NCBI GenBank assembly: GCA_021464525.1
Contig: JADRCO010000365.1
Location: 1 to 35,922 of the forward strand
Direction: 5' to 3'
Length of the DNA stretch: 35,922 nucleotides
Source of the DNA: Rhizophagus sp. LPA8_4_AMF
Lineage: Eukaryota; Glomeromycota; Glomeromycetes; Glomerales; Glomeraceae
The position numbers and the translations under genes were made by a program. Shown piece by piece: positions 19,797 to 30,700 of this stretch (its first letter is position 1; every line of letters begins with the position of its first letter). The notes under the pieces were generated by a model. The model was given only the letters and a program-made list of their open reading frames with translations. It did not search any database and was not told the origin of the DNA.

Positions 19797-22436
19797 TTAC
19801 ATAAAATACATAGGGTAATTTTTGAGATTTTGGTGTACTTTTGGCAATTTCATGTCATCGTTCAAATACATTTTCGCCCGGGCACAAGTCAGATGTGCAT
19901 AATATGTTGGTGACGGAATGCTTACACTAGATGTGGTGCGCTGAAAGTTATAGCATAATGCATTGCTCAAACATTGAAACTCATCTGTTGTTAATTTGAT
20001 ATCGTCATAAAGAATGGTGTAATGAGAAGGACGTGCCATCCCTTGATTGGCATAGTGTGACTGAAGGTAAAAGTCATTAAGTGTGGGATGAGTGATCTTT
20101 CTATCAACAACTGTTCCAACGAGACAATTGCCATTCTTATCAGCCTCCTTAGGATTCCCAGGAAACAGTCTCGTATGGTGACGTTTGCCAACGACTGCGA
20201 AAGTGATCTTTGGTTGATAGCCTGCTTGGAACTCGGCACATGCTTCTTTAATCTTGGGAAGTTCCCATTTGAGTACTCGTTCAAACTGGGATTCACTAAC
20301 ACCATCACGGTACATAATAATACACGGCGGAAGAAACGATGTCACGGGTTTTTTGTCATTTCCTCTTTTATTCTTCTTGTAGTTGCAATAGTCTTCCAAC
20401 ACTTCCTTTATCATTTTGTCAATATTAATAATCTCCTCCTTGCCGGAGCGCTCCTGAGCTTGATATTTTGTAATGAAACGAGTGGCTCGATTATCAAGTG
20501 AGCCGACAACAGAACAAATTGAACAACCATTTTTGTCTTTAGGGTGAGTTACATCAGCACCAAGTAAGAGCACATCTTCACCGCTGGGAAGACCAATTTT
20601 TTTTTCGGGCAGGACCGAATTTACACCACCAAGCTTAAGGTTCATCTTCATGGAGAGGTTGGCACAGTATTGCAAATTATTAAAATGTTTCTTATAGTTG
20701 GAATTTACACTTACACATTGGGAGAGACAACCAATCTCAATATCCATCATGCGTTTGATAGTTTCGTAAAGTTTGGTGTTGGTATTTTGGGTCTTATCTC
20801 CAGGAATAATGAAGAGCATCATTTGTGGTGGTCTGTTAAGTGATTTTTTTGCATCTTCGTAAGCTGATTTAATGACCTTGTCTATATCATCTTTATGATA
20901 TTGGACATACTGAATATGTGGAATATTTTTTGTAATATTCATCCCTTGTATTTTGCATTGTGTTACGAGTTTTTCAATAAAACTGTAAACTTCCTTCTCG
21001 GATATCCGGTTTTCTTGTTGTTCAAAGACAACAACCTGCCAGAAGACGAGCATTTCCCCACTTTTAACAAACTTAACGTTTTTGAGATTCCATTTTCCAT
21101 TATTTGCAGGAATTGTAACGTTTTCTGCATATTCGACAGCTGTAGACTCAAGCACATGTGCATCGACTTCGGCTAAATGAGACGCAACTTCCATACCAAC
21201 CCCAGTTGGGTTTTTATGAAGCTGTAAGATTTCGTGAGCGCCTTTGATTGTTTCTTTTTCATGCACGTAAGGTTTCATCTTAGCAGCCGAGATGATTTCT
21301 GCTCGCTGTTTCCCGGTCAACTTTTTGTTTTTGTAACGCTGCCCCTCAGTAATTTGGCAAAACTCAATTGGCCAGGCGATATGCGTACCCTCTTCACTCA
21401 TTATTTCGACAAAGAACTTTTTTGTCTCCCGGAGTTGATATTTGTCCTCGAAATATTTTTCAAGCGGAAATGCTTCTTCCGAATCTGCCATTGGTTTATA
21501 TTCGAAATGTGCTACTTTGGTAGCAGGTAGGAGCTTTTTAATACGTCTCTCAGTATGTACAGATTCCAGGTGTAGAGGACGAACAAGCAGGCCTTTGAGT
21601 ATTTCGTTAATGTCTTTCAGCTGGTAATCACTAAATTCTTCAGGAAAGTTTCGACATTTTGGATAAAGATATTGAAGAAGAAATTCATCTAGTCTCAATG
21701 GCTGATAAAAAGTGGTAAATGTAGGGTTCACATTAACGAACAAGCTTTCTTGACCTGGTCTCACGGTCGAGAACCATCCAGACCACAATTCAATACCACC
21801 AGTAATTTTTGTCTTATTTCCCTTGTTGTAAATTGAACTTTTACCGGATTTAATGAACTTTTCTGCCGCTCTTTGATGGATCAGAGCGTTGAGGACGTCA
21901 AGGGAATCGTCGTTGAAAAAATCCCACTCAAACTCTTCTCCACTAATATACTTCTCTAACTGTGTTAACTTGATGACAGTATCTGTTCGGCTAATTTGTA
22001 CACTGTATTGAGTGGACTTGCCATTAATATTATGAAGGTCTTTAAGAATAATAATTTCTATAACAACCGGTTTTGTTTCGGTCACTTTGTCGAATCCTAG
22101 ACGATCAGTTGTGAATAGGGTAGTACCACCATCATATGCAATAACAACATTTTGGAACCATTCTCCCTTCTTAAGGCTAAGTTCTTTAAGAATCCTGCGT
22201 CGAATACTCTTTCCATAATCTGATCTTTCGCGCTTGATGTCAGCTTCAATATTCTTTTCGGCATCAATTGGTTTGATCTCAAGTGTATACTTAAGGAATT
22301 CGTCGTATTTTGAGATTTTTGTCACTTCGAAGCTATTGGCCTTCACTGTAACGATTCGTCCTTTTGTTCCAAATCCATCACGTTTAAGAATAGGGACGGA
22401 AGATTCGTTTTTGATGCTGATTTTTGTTTGTGACAT
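19797..22436 (-). CDS. Argonaute protein with intact slicer tetrad, intronless
   Basis: The effector of RNA silencing: it binds a small guide RNA and can cleave complementary transcripts. 879 aa in one exon. Domains in order: N and linker 1 (GFGTKGRIVTVKANSFEV at about 21; FNDDSLDVLNALIHQRA near 174; GGIELWSGWFSTVRPGQ near 213), PAZ (about 230-370, ending LPIEFC-like WPIEFCQITEGQRYKNK), linker 2, MID (about 460-605) with the guide 5'-phosphate pocket residues Y557, K561, Q573 and K601 (SQCVSVNSNY; KMNLKLGGVNS), and PIWI (about 610-860). Catalytic residues by motif: D628 (LLGADVTHP), E668 (KEEII), D711 (YRDGVSE) and H848 (YYAHLTCARAK). The C-terminus YPMYFM fits the aromatic end of the family. 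There is no Gln/Arg-rich N-terminal extension. Coding GC is higher than in its neighbours. A TATA box lies about 50 bases upstream. Which Argonaute paralogue it is cannot be said from sequence alone. Confidence 0.95.
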   Translation of the reverse strand: MSQTKISIKNESSVPILKRDGFGTKGRIVTVKANSFEVTKISKYDEFLKYTLEIKPIDAEKNIEADIKRERSDYGKSIRRRILKELSLKKGEWFQNVVIAYDGGTTLFTTDRLGFDKVTETKPVVIEIIILKDLHNINGKSTQYSVQISRTDTVIKLTQLEKYISGEEFEWDFFNDDSLDVLNALIHQRAAEKFIKSGKSSIYNKGNKTKITGGIELWSGWFSTVRPGQESLFVNVNPTFTTFYQPLRLDEFLLQYLYPKCRNFPEEFSDYQLKDINEILKGLLVRPLHLESVHTERRIKKLLPATKVAHFEYKPMADSEEAFPLEKYFEDKYQLRETKKFFVEIMSEEGTHIAWPIEFCQITEGQRYKNKKLTGKQRAEIISAAKMKPYVHEKETIKGAHEILQLHKNPTGVGMEVASHLAEVDAHVLESTAVEYAENVTIPANNGKWNLKNVKFVKSGEMLVFWQVVVFEQQENRISEKEVYSFIEKLVTQCKIQGMNITKNIPHIQYVQYHKDDIDKVIKSAYEDAKKSLNRPPQMMLFIIPGDKTQNTNTKLYETIKRMMDIEIGCLSQCVSVNSNYKKHFNNLQYCANLSMKMNLKLGGVNSVLPEKKIGLPSGEDVLLLGADVTHPKDKNGCSICSVVGSLDNRATRFITKYQAQERSGKEEIINIDKMIKEVLEDYCNYKKNKRGNDKKPVTSFLPPCIIMYRDGVSESQFERVLKWELPKIKEACAEFQAGYQPKITFAVVGKRHHTRLFPGNPKEADKNGNCLVGTVVDRKITHPTLNDFYLQSHYANQGMARPSHYTILYDDIKLTTDEFQCLSNALCYNFQRTTSSVSIPSPTYYAHLTCARAKMYLNDDMKLPKVHQNLKNYPMYFM

Positions 22437-23744
22437 GATTTTAATTAATGTGTGTTGTTGACTGAATTAATGAGAAGCGGGTGCTTTTATAGAAAATAAG
22501 TTTCTCCTACGCCCAAGGCTGAAAACTGGGCTGAGAACAACAGCGGCAAATTTTTTGTCAAATAGTTCTCTGAAATACTAATCATTTTATTTCGAGATAT
22601 TAATCATATAAACCATAAAAACTATTAACTATTACGAAAAAAACAATTAAAAAAAATTTTTTAAAATGAACAGAATGAAAGTTTCTAGATAATAAAAATT
22701 ATAGGAATTGAAAAAAATGAATTCGAATTAATAAAGGCTCAAATTTCTTTACTAATTCTGATAAAGAAGCAAGCCGTCGGTAAATGATTACAATCCATTT
22801 GTAGTGGCGAAGCTCAAATGATAAATAATAAGCCGTATACGTAAAACGCCGCAAATAATCAAGTATGGAAGTTTTACTTACACATACATACATATGTATT
22901 GTATACCAAAAATTTGAACAAATACTTGGAAACTTTGACTTCAGTAGGCTTGGGTCAAAGTTTGGCAGGTTTTTTGCAGGATTTCTACCATTATCAGGCT
23001 TAGGCTTATTATGATTTATATAATTTATTTGGTATACTGTATCCTGCTTATCAATATTTAACATATAGCTTATATATTTTTATATGTTTTGGCAGTAATT
23101 TAACTTTATTTTTATTATAACTTATAAATATGGATTTCTAGTACTATAAATTTATTGAAAATATAATAAAAATTCAAATATTGGTTGTTTGGCTGTTTTA
23201 AATTTAACAGTAGATTAAAAATAAAAAGAAACAATAAAGTTAACATTAATGAAATTTCAAAAAATAAATCCATTATTCAAGAAAACTCATTAACTTCCCT
23301 GTTGTGGTTTACTTAAAGGTTATTCCTAAAAGAAATTTAAAGAAAACAAATTATTATATCAATAACTTTCTAATCTTTAAATTATTCATGTCACTAGTTA
23401 AAATTTATGTAATCAAACTTTATCATATAACAATAAAATAATATTTATGATAAATGATGGTAACATGCCGAAAATATTCTTATAATTTTTCATATTTCTC
23501 TTATCTTACTCTTTTTTTTTGCTTTATTCATAAATAATGAAAATGTGAGGAATAATAATTTCTTGATGTAAAAATTACAAATGTATAAATTGTTAAATAA
23601 TAAATCATAGTTCTTTCCCAAAATTTGGTTACCAAATATGTTAAAGATTATAGCAGTGTTTGTATCAATGTCTAATATAATGTTTTCATAATATTTAAAT
23701 TTCAAAAATAATATCATTAATGTCCATAATAAAACCTTGACATT
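22437..23744. other. 1.3-kb intergenic region between Argonaute and F-box 2
   Basis: The first ~100 bases hold the Argonaute promoter. At 22699-23064 (minus) there is a 121-aa open frame without a known domain, containing FELRHYKWIVIIYRRLASL. Its base composition is slightly richer than its flanks, and it could be remains of an interspersed repeat rather than a gene. The rest (23065-23744) is A/T-run DNA with nothing recognised. Confidence 0.45.
22484..22491 (-). promoter_or_regulatory. TATA box of the Argonaute gene
   Basis: On the minus strand the sequence is TCTATAAAAGC, a canonical TATAAAAG, 48-55 bases upstream of the ATG at 22436, with a plausible start region (TTCAGTCAACAACACACA) between. 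Confidence 0.65.
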
Positions 23745-25295
23745 TCATATATTCATATTAATCTCCATAGAATAAAAATTCTCTAAACTATCTCTATCTC
23801 CAAAATCTTTTAAAATACCATCATTTATATATTCTCTTATAATTCCTTCCGGCTCAATTTTTAATTGACTTTCAGAAGATAATATATATAATGATAAAGT
23901 ATTTTTTCGTTGCTCTTTCCAAAATTCCAAAAATTCTTTCAATTCTTCTGAAGTAAAAGCCCATCCTCCTTGTAAACATATTATACATAAATGTTCTAGT
24001 GATAATATCTTCAATAATTCAAAAATTAATTTTCCTTGTAAACAATTTTCACTCTCTATTAAATTATTACTTAAGTAATCTATATTCCCTCTTAAATCTT
24101 TGTGATTACAAAATTTAATTGTTTCTAATTGATCACATAAATTCAGTAAAGTGAAGAGTTCTTCCGACCACCAGACCGTCAAGAACCTCAACGTGGAGGA
24201 AGCTGGTAACAATATTTGAATATATTGTCTAATTTCTTCAGCACACGTGGGTGGATTAATTTTATGCCAATAAATTCTTTTTAAACAAGAGGAATTTGAA
24301 GAAATCGAATTTGAAATTAAACTTGAATAAGTATTAAATGAAGCATTTTCATCACAAAAAATATCTAAAATTTCAAGTTTAGGTAAAGTAACATAAGCTA
24401 ATAATTCCATATTTGAAACTTCCGTTGTTATATCTAATTGCAAAATTCTTAAATTGATGAAGGAAGAAATTGCTTTTGGAGGAATACATAAACTTTGTCG
24501 TATTTTAAGAAAAGATAAAGAATGCATTTGAGTGGCTAATGCTTGGCCTATTTCTGGACAAATACTAACATAATCTTCACTTGATACTAACACAAGAGTT
24601 TTTAAACCTTTTTGTAATTTTATTAAGGTGATTAAACCATCATTATCTTGATCACAAGGATAAATTGTCAATCGATGTAGATTTCTACTGATATGAGATA
24701 ATCCATAAAATAATTCTGGTGATCTTTCAGTATAACATTTGAGATCTCTAAGATATTCTAAACAATGATTTGCTCCGGGAAAATAAGATAAAGGAATCTT
24801 TGGTAAAACGAGATGTTTAAGAGAACATTTCGTCATAAATAATTTGTAAAATTCCTGTTCTACCAGATGTTCCCGATATGCTTTGGGTAAATAACATTCA
24901 CTATTTACATTATTTTTATTATCTTCATCGACTGTAACGGATTTAAGTTTATCCATCACGGTAGGTGATAAATGTTGACAATATCCCACATAATCGAATA
25001 AAGGAGGTTTCTGTGATGTTGTCCGTAATAATAAATCTATTCCATTATTTCTCAATATCTCTTTTGAGTCTTCAGGTAAACAAGATAAAAGTGTTCTTAC
25101 AAGAGGTGGCCAATCTTTATTACCTAAAATAAGTTTTGCCCATTGCCATGGATTATTCCATATAAGTGGAATGACCGTCTCACACCATAATTTATTTACT
25201 AGTAGGCAAGAATGAAGTGAACTTGCGTCATTCAAGTCGTCCAACAAACATTTAAATATTCCATTAAGACAATCTGTCGGCAAAGGTGCTGACAT
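23745..25295 (-). CDS. F-box protein with leucine-rich-repeat-like region (F-box 2)
   Basis: A probable SCF ubiquitin-ligase adaptor. The single-exon 516-aa product starts MSAPLPTDCLNGIFKCLL and continues HSCLLVNKLWCETVIPLIW, the F-box helices (about residues 4-48), with the W-N-P motif after it that F-box 1 also has (WRNPF/WNNPW). The remainder is a set of irregular leucine-rich repeats (LRILQLDITTEV, LEILDIFCDEN, LEHLCIICLQGGW). It shares general layout and several spacings with F-box 1 (PLPT(D/E)C, LVN+W, LSCL..+SK near 65-80), suggesting the same expanded family, but the two are well diverged. Coding sequence is very AT-rich. Substrate unknown. Confidence 0.82.
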   Translation of the reverse strand: MSAPLPTDCLNGIFKCLLDDLNDASSLHSCLLVNKLWCETVIPLIWNNPWQWAKLILGNKDWPPLVRTLLSCLPEDSKEILRNNGIDLLLRTTSQKPPLFDYVGYCQHLSPTVMDKLKSVTVDEDNKNNVNSECYLPKAYREHLVEQEFYKLFMTKCSLKHLVLPKIPLSYFPGANHCLEYLRDLKCYTERSPELFYGLSHISRNLHRLTIYPCDQDNDGLITLIKLQKGLKTLVLVSSEDYVSICPEIGQALATQMHSLSFLKIRQSLCIPPKAISSFINLRILQLDITTEVSNMELLAYVTLPKLEILDIFCDENASFNTYSSLISNSISSNSSCLKRIYWHKINPPTCAEEIRQYIQILLPASSTLRFLTVWWSEELFTLLNLCDQLETIKFCNHKDLRGNIDYLSNNLIESENCLQGKLIFELLKILSLEHLCIICLQGGWAFTSEELKEFLEFWKEQRKNTLSLYILSSESQLKIEPEGIIREYINDGILKDFGDRDSLENFYSMEINMNI

Positions 25296-27794
25296 TTTTT
25301 AATATTTAGTTAAATTAAAAACTATTTTATAAATAATAATAATAATATATTAAAAGCGTTTATATAAGATAAGAAAAAAACTACAACAAATAAATGAACG
25401 AAATAAAGTTACGATAAAAAAAAAATTAAAGAGAAAGGCTAAATAAAGTGGCTTTTATGTTTATGAGAGAACGTAAGAAATTGGTAAAAGCCATGTTACC
25501 CAAAAAAGAAAGTACAAATGATCGATCAGCGATGACTTAATCGAATTACACAAAATAATTCCACAACATATTCATGATTTCATTGGTTGCATTTTAAAGT
25601 GAAGATTTGCACGAACAATTTCGTACGTTGCAGATTGCACGAATTACGCGACATACCGAAGTCACGGTTTAAGACCAAGAACCGAATTTATTTAATTAAT
25701 TTGTCCGATTTGTCTGAATAATTTAATGAAATGGTTCTCGAAAGTATGGTTGGATTCTGCAAATTCTGCAAATATGCATTTTTTTTCCAAGTCGCATTGG
25801 TGTAACATAAAATTTATTAAATTTAGTCCATGCACATCAAACAACTTTGTATCTCTCTTCTTGGTTAATTTGTTTTTGTGACTTACCAGTAATTTTAATT
25901 TAACAATTCAAGGTTAGTACATATTATAATTACGTTTTAACATAACCTTTCCGAATAGGCAAATTGATAAATTTTTTATTTGCAGATATAAATTTATAAT
26001 ATATTTTGTTGATATTTTTTCTTGGAATTAATTTAGATATAATACGGAAAGCTGGATTTATATATTTCATAATGCCTGTATAGGTAATATATTTTTTAAG
26101 AAAAATTATTTGTTATTGTTTCTACTTAAACATCTGATCGATTAATACATATTTTTATTTTCTTCTATTACGTCAATATTATGTCTCATTTAATTTTTTC
26201 TTTCTTAATAGTTAGTATTGTTGATTACTTGCTTTATTATTAGAAAATTTTTCAAAGGTAAAATATACATTAAATTCTAATAAGATTTATCAATTTATTA
26301 AACACAATTATTGTATTAAAACAAGTTATTTAGGATGCACTTATTAGATCAAAATTATTATTTTAAAGTTCGTCATGACATTCTCAGCTCGATTAATTAA
26401 AAAAATGATGGCTTTCGCTATTGAGATCTTGAGCAATTCGGCATATTTTTCTGATTATTAATTATCACGGAATTTCCTTGGTATTTAATTTAAAATTACT
26501 ATGCTTATACTAAAATTTTTATATGTGTGTTAATGGGTAACTATCTTGTAAACATATAGTTCATGTCGAGGTTTATACAACATTCCTATTATGTTGCGCC
26601 GTTGCGGGCTACGAAACATCAAGCTTTGCTGAGGGTATGACTTATATTTTCAGGTAAATTAATTTATATAATTATATACAAGATAGATGGAAACAGAGAA
26701 ACACATTCTTCAAATTCATTATTGGAAATTGGATTTTATCTTTATCAATTGAGTTTATAAATTTTAGTCAACATTAAGAGCTTAATAATCTTTAGAACTT
26801 CATCGATTTTCTTCATTTTACCTTTACTGATCTTCGAGATAATTTGAATAGTATTAGTTTCATCCTTCTGCGACTGATTGCCTTCTACATGTATATATGT
26901 ATATAAATACATATTTCTTAAGTTGCTTAATATTTCTTAATTATGCTTTAAAAATTAAGAAAACGGGAAATGAAATATAAATGCCATCAGTTTACGAAGA
27001 TGTTCAACCCAAATCTAAAAGTTTCTTTCGCATTGTTCCTTTTCTATATGATCACTATTATTTTTAATTTATCAAACTAATTGCCGTATAGGTGGGAGAT
27101 TAAAATGTATTATTAAAACTTAAATATATTAGGAATTTAACATTTGTGCTGTCATTGATTACAGTAATAAAAATTTATAATAACAGCTATCAACTAGATC
27201 GCACACCAAATAACAAACCAACGTTAATAAGTATTATATTTTTTTTTAAAAAAAAGGACAATTTGTCGCATATACAGTATTTAGCAATATTCCTTAAAAT
27301 AAGTTAGGAGCGTTATTAATCGCGTTTAACGAATCAATCATATTTCTTTTTTTATAATCTTATCAAGTAATCCTACCAATATTAGCGCATAATTTTTTTT
27401 ATATCTAGCTTCAGATTGGTTTAATAATCGTGTTTCGATGTTCGAGAAATTTAATCAATATTTTGGGCGGGTTTTTCTACGAATAAGCAAGTAATGCAGG
27501 AATTAATAAATAACCTTTGAATTTCTCAATCTGCGGTGGCTTCATTAGATTAGGGTACTGTTGAAAATTATTAAGTAATTTCATTTAGTTCTTTACACGT
27601 GTCAACTTCCACCATTTTATATACTTATATTTATAAATGAGAGAAAGCCAATACTTTGACTAAAGATTATTATTAGTAAATATATTGCGTGATTTAATTG
27701 CGAATTATTATCATTAAATGCAAAATTAAAACGGTAATATGGTAAAAACATTTTCATTCTACGATTATATCACACATTTCAGGCTTAAGGTGAC
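25296..27794. other. 2.5-kb intergenic region, no confident gene
   Basis: AT-rich sequence with no recognised protein. The only local compositional change is at about 26563-26640, where a 25-codon frame starting MSRFIQHSYYVAPLRATKHQ is relatively GC-rich and ends at a possible splice donor (AGG/GTATGA). No credible following exon was found. Elsewhere there are A/T runs, a few TATATG microsatellites (near 26890-26910) and nothing else I can support. Confidence 0.45.
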
Positions 27795-30700
27795 TTATTG
27801 ACCATGGCCAACACAGTCCACCTTTTTGTGTCTTTTCCAATCTTCCTTCTGACAATCTCTACTACAATAAAACACTGATTTACACTTGGAACATAGTCCA
27901 CCACCAGCTCCTACAGTGCTTGTTTTTCCACATCGTTTGCATGCATCATCATATTTTTTAGTCTCATTATCTTCGACTTCACTATTATCTTTAATTTTAT
28001 TATTTTCTTCAGTTATCGAGACATCAGTTAACGTGGATAAAGTTGGTTTAGTGGCTATAACTGGGTCAAAGTTACATTCTTTTTTGTGTCTTTTCCAATC
28101 CTCTTTTTGGCAATCTTTGCTACAATAATATACAGATTTACACTTTACACATCTTCCACCACCAGTTCTTGTGGTGCTCATCCTTCCACATCGTTTGCAT
28201 GCCTTTGCATCTTCGTCATCGTTTTCAGTTAAATAACCTTCAGTTTCGTTATTATCTCCAGTTCTTGAGACATCAACCCATGTGTCATGATACACACTCT
28301 TCTGAGTTGCATTGGATAATTTTAGCTTCTTTGAGGCTAGAAGAATCGTTTCTGAGCCGACATTACATTCTAAAATCCAATCTTTATGGGCGTCATAAAA
28401 TGAAACCGGGAGGTGGAATGTGATGGTAATTAGAGGTGCCTCAATAGCGCTTAAAGAAACGCTATCAAAATAATAATGAGTTGGCTCCTGATCCTTTGAA
28501 ATGTTACTAGTACTATTACTTCCTTCCTTTTTTCGTCTCTCTGCATTACCAACGGGAACCGGCTTGATTAATCGTAGCCATATTTCTGCTTCCGAATGCA
28601 CCTTTGACGTCCCCGTCAAATTCGTCAGAGTATTTATTTTTGACTTTTCTATCTTATCCGTTTTCCATCTCAAAGTATATCGACCAATAGATACTTTCAA
28701 ATCTTTGAACTCCTCGAGTCTTATAATCATTGACCAAGACAAATGCAATGTCATAAAAGTCTTTAACTCAACGAGATGCATTTCAAAATTCGGGATATGC
28801 TTTTTGAATCCATCAGATGCAAAGAGAGTTCGTAACAATTGTGCCATTGTTTTTTCGGGAAATCGAAAAATCATTATTTGAAATAAACGTACGAGTATAT
28901 TGACGCTGAGCCCTTTAATACGATTTATATGAGCTGTACAACAGATATTTGCGACTGATATTACATCAGTCATTAATGTATCAAGCTTGTCTTCAACTTT
29001 ATTTGTTATATCACAATTCCATGTGACATATACCGCGTAATCTTGATAATAAGCGTTTAAGAATGTAATACCTGTCAAGCGTGCAAGAATGTTTAAATTC
29101 AATCCAAGTCGTTCCTCAACAAACTCTTTCATGGGTTTGGCAGGTGGATGCAACAATTTCATTAATTGCAACGTTAACGGAGAATTATCCTTTAATCTAG
29201 GTGCAGCAGTCAAGAGTATACTAAGAAGAGATACATAATCAGCCAAATTCGAACAGTCAATAGCATTGAATCTCACAGTTGAAGGTAAACGACAGAGCAA
29301 GATGTCTATGACATCTCCCAATAATGGCATAACTTGTATCCGCACTGAAGAAGTCCCATGCAATGACGCACGTAGAGATGTCAACTTTGGTAATAAAGTT
29401 AACAATAAATGATCATAAAGCGTTAGGTCCTCGATCGAATTCTCACGTTTTTCACCAGATCGCGGAATGTCACAAGCAACTTGAAATGCGCGGAAAATAC
29501 TAGAAGTTCGAAAAACATTATATTCCATTGTAGGAACTGTTAACATTGTAACATTAACCATATTGCGTCTGGCTCCAGGACGTAGGATTTCATGTTCATT
29601 ATTGCATGTTTGAGCTTGAGAACTAATTGGTAATTGACAACAAATGTATTTGTCGATATCTTCGTACACTTTACAGCATTTTTTAAGATCTTCCAATCTT
29701 TTAGTTTCTGGCGAAGAACCTCCAACAAACAGATATCCCGATTGTTTGGTATCCCAATTTAGAGCTGTAGCTGTGAGTTTGTTTTCTTGCCAGCATCGCA
29801 ACGTTCGTAATATGGAAGATGCCGTGCTCGATGAATATTTAAATGAAGTCCAGGAAGGGAGTTTCTTATTGAATCTAATGGTGTTGCTTTTTTTATTACT
29901 TGTGTCTATATTATTTTCAAAAGCTTCAATTAAACTATGTATGCAACTGCTCAGCTTATTATAAGAATTAGAGCTAATGATTTTTTCGCCCCATACTGAC
30001 AGAATTTCTGTTACACCAACGACAAAGTCTTTATTCCATTGGCCATAAAGATTTTTTATATTTATGAAAGGCTGTGGTTTTGGGTCTGGTAATCTACTAA
30101 TCATTTCAAGAAGCACTAAATCGCGGGTAAGTATTGTCGGATTGAAATCATTTATTGTAAAAAGTAATTTAATGCTGAAATTCTCGATCTGACCTTCTGT
30201 TGAATTCATGAGACCGTGAACAGTTTCGACAATATTACGCAAATCACCGATACCACCTAAAAACATAGACACTTGTTTACTTTTAACTTGGGAAGTTGTT
30301 CTTATTGCTGAAGTCTCCGTCGTAACCGTATACGATTTATCAGAGATAACATCGAGATCCTTCAATAGATTGAAGCCGTATGTATTACCAATGGCGTAGA
30401 GAAAAGGCTCCCCTTCATAGAATAAATGCATTCCTGGACGATTAGAAGACACGTTGAAATCTACAAATTCTTGTTCATTTGAGCCATTATCTTCAATTTT
30501 ATTATTGATCACTTTAATTGGAGTGAACAATTGACGCGTTTCTATTCCGAAGATAACGCTACTATCACGAAACGTATCTGCTGTGGGTTGTAAAAAATTT
30601 CCTTTCTTATTGGAATGAATATGGTTGTTTTCCACAACTACATTGCCTTTATAATTTATACCGATTTCGATACCATGTGACATATTATGATGAAATCTGT

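Noticed and set aside
20088-21627. Several plus-strand frames opposite Argonaute
   Set aside because: Hydrophobic, Cys/Phe-rich antisense readings of a strongly conserved coding sequence.
27886-29964. Plus-strand frames opposite the beta-helix/MYND gene
   Set aside because: Antisense shadows with no domain.
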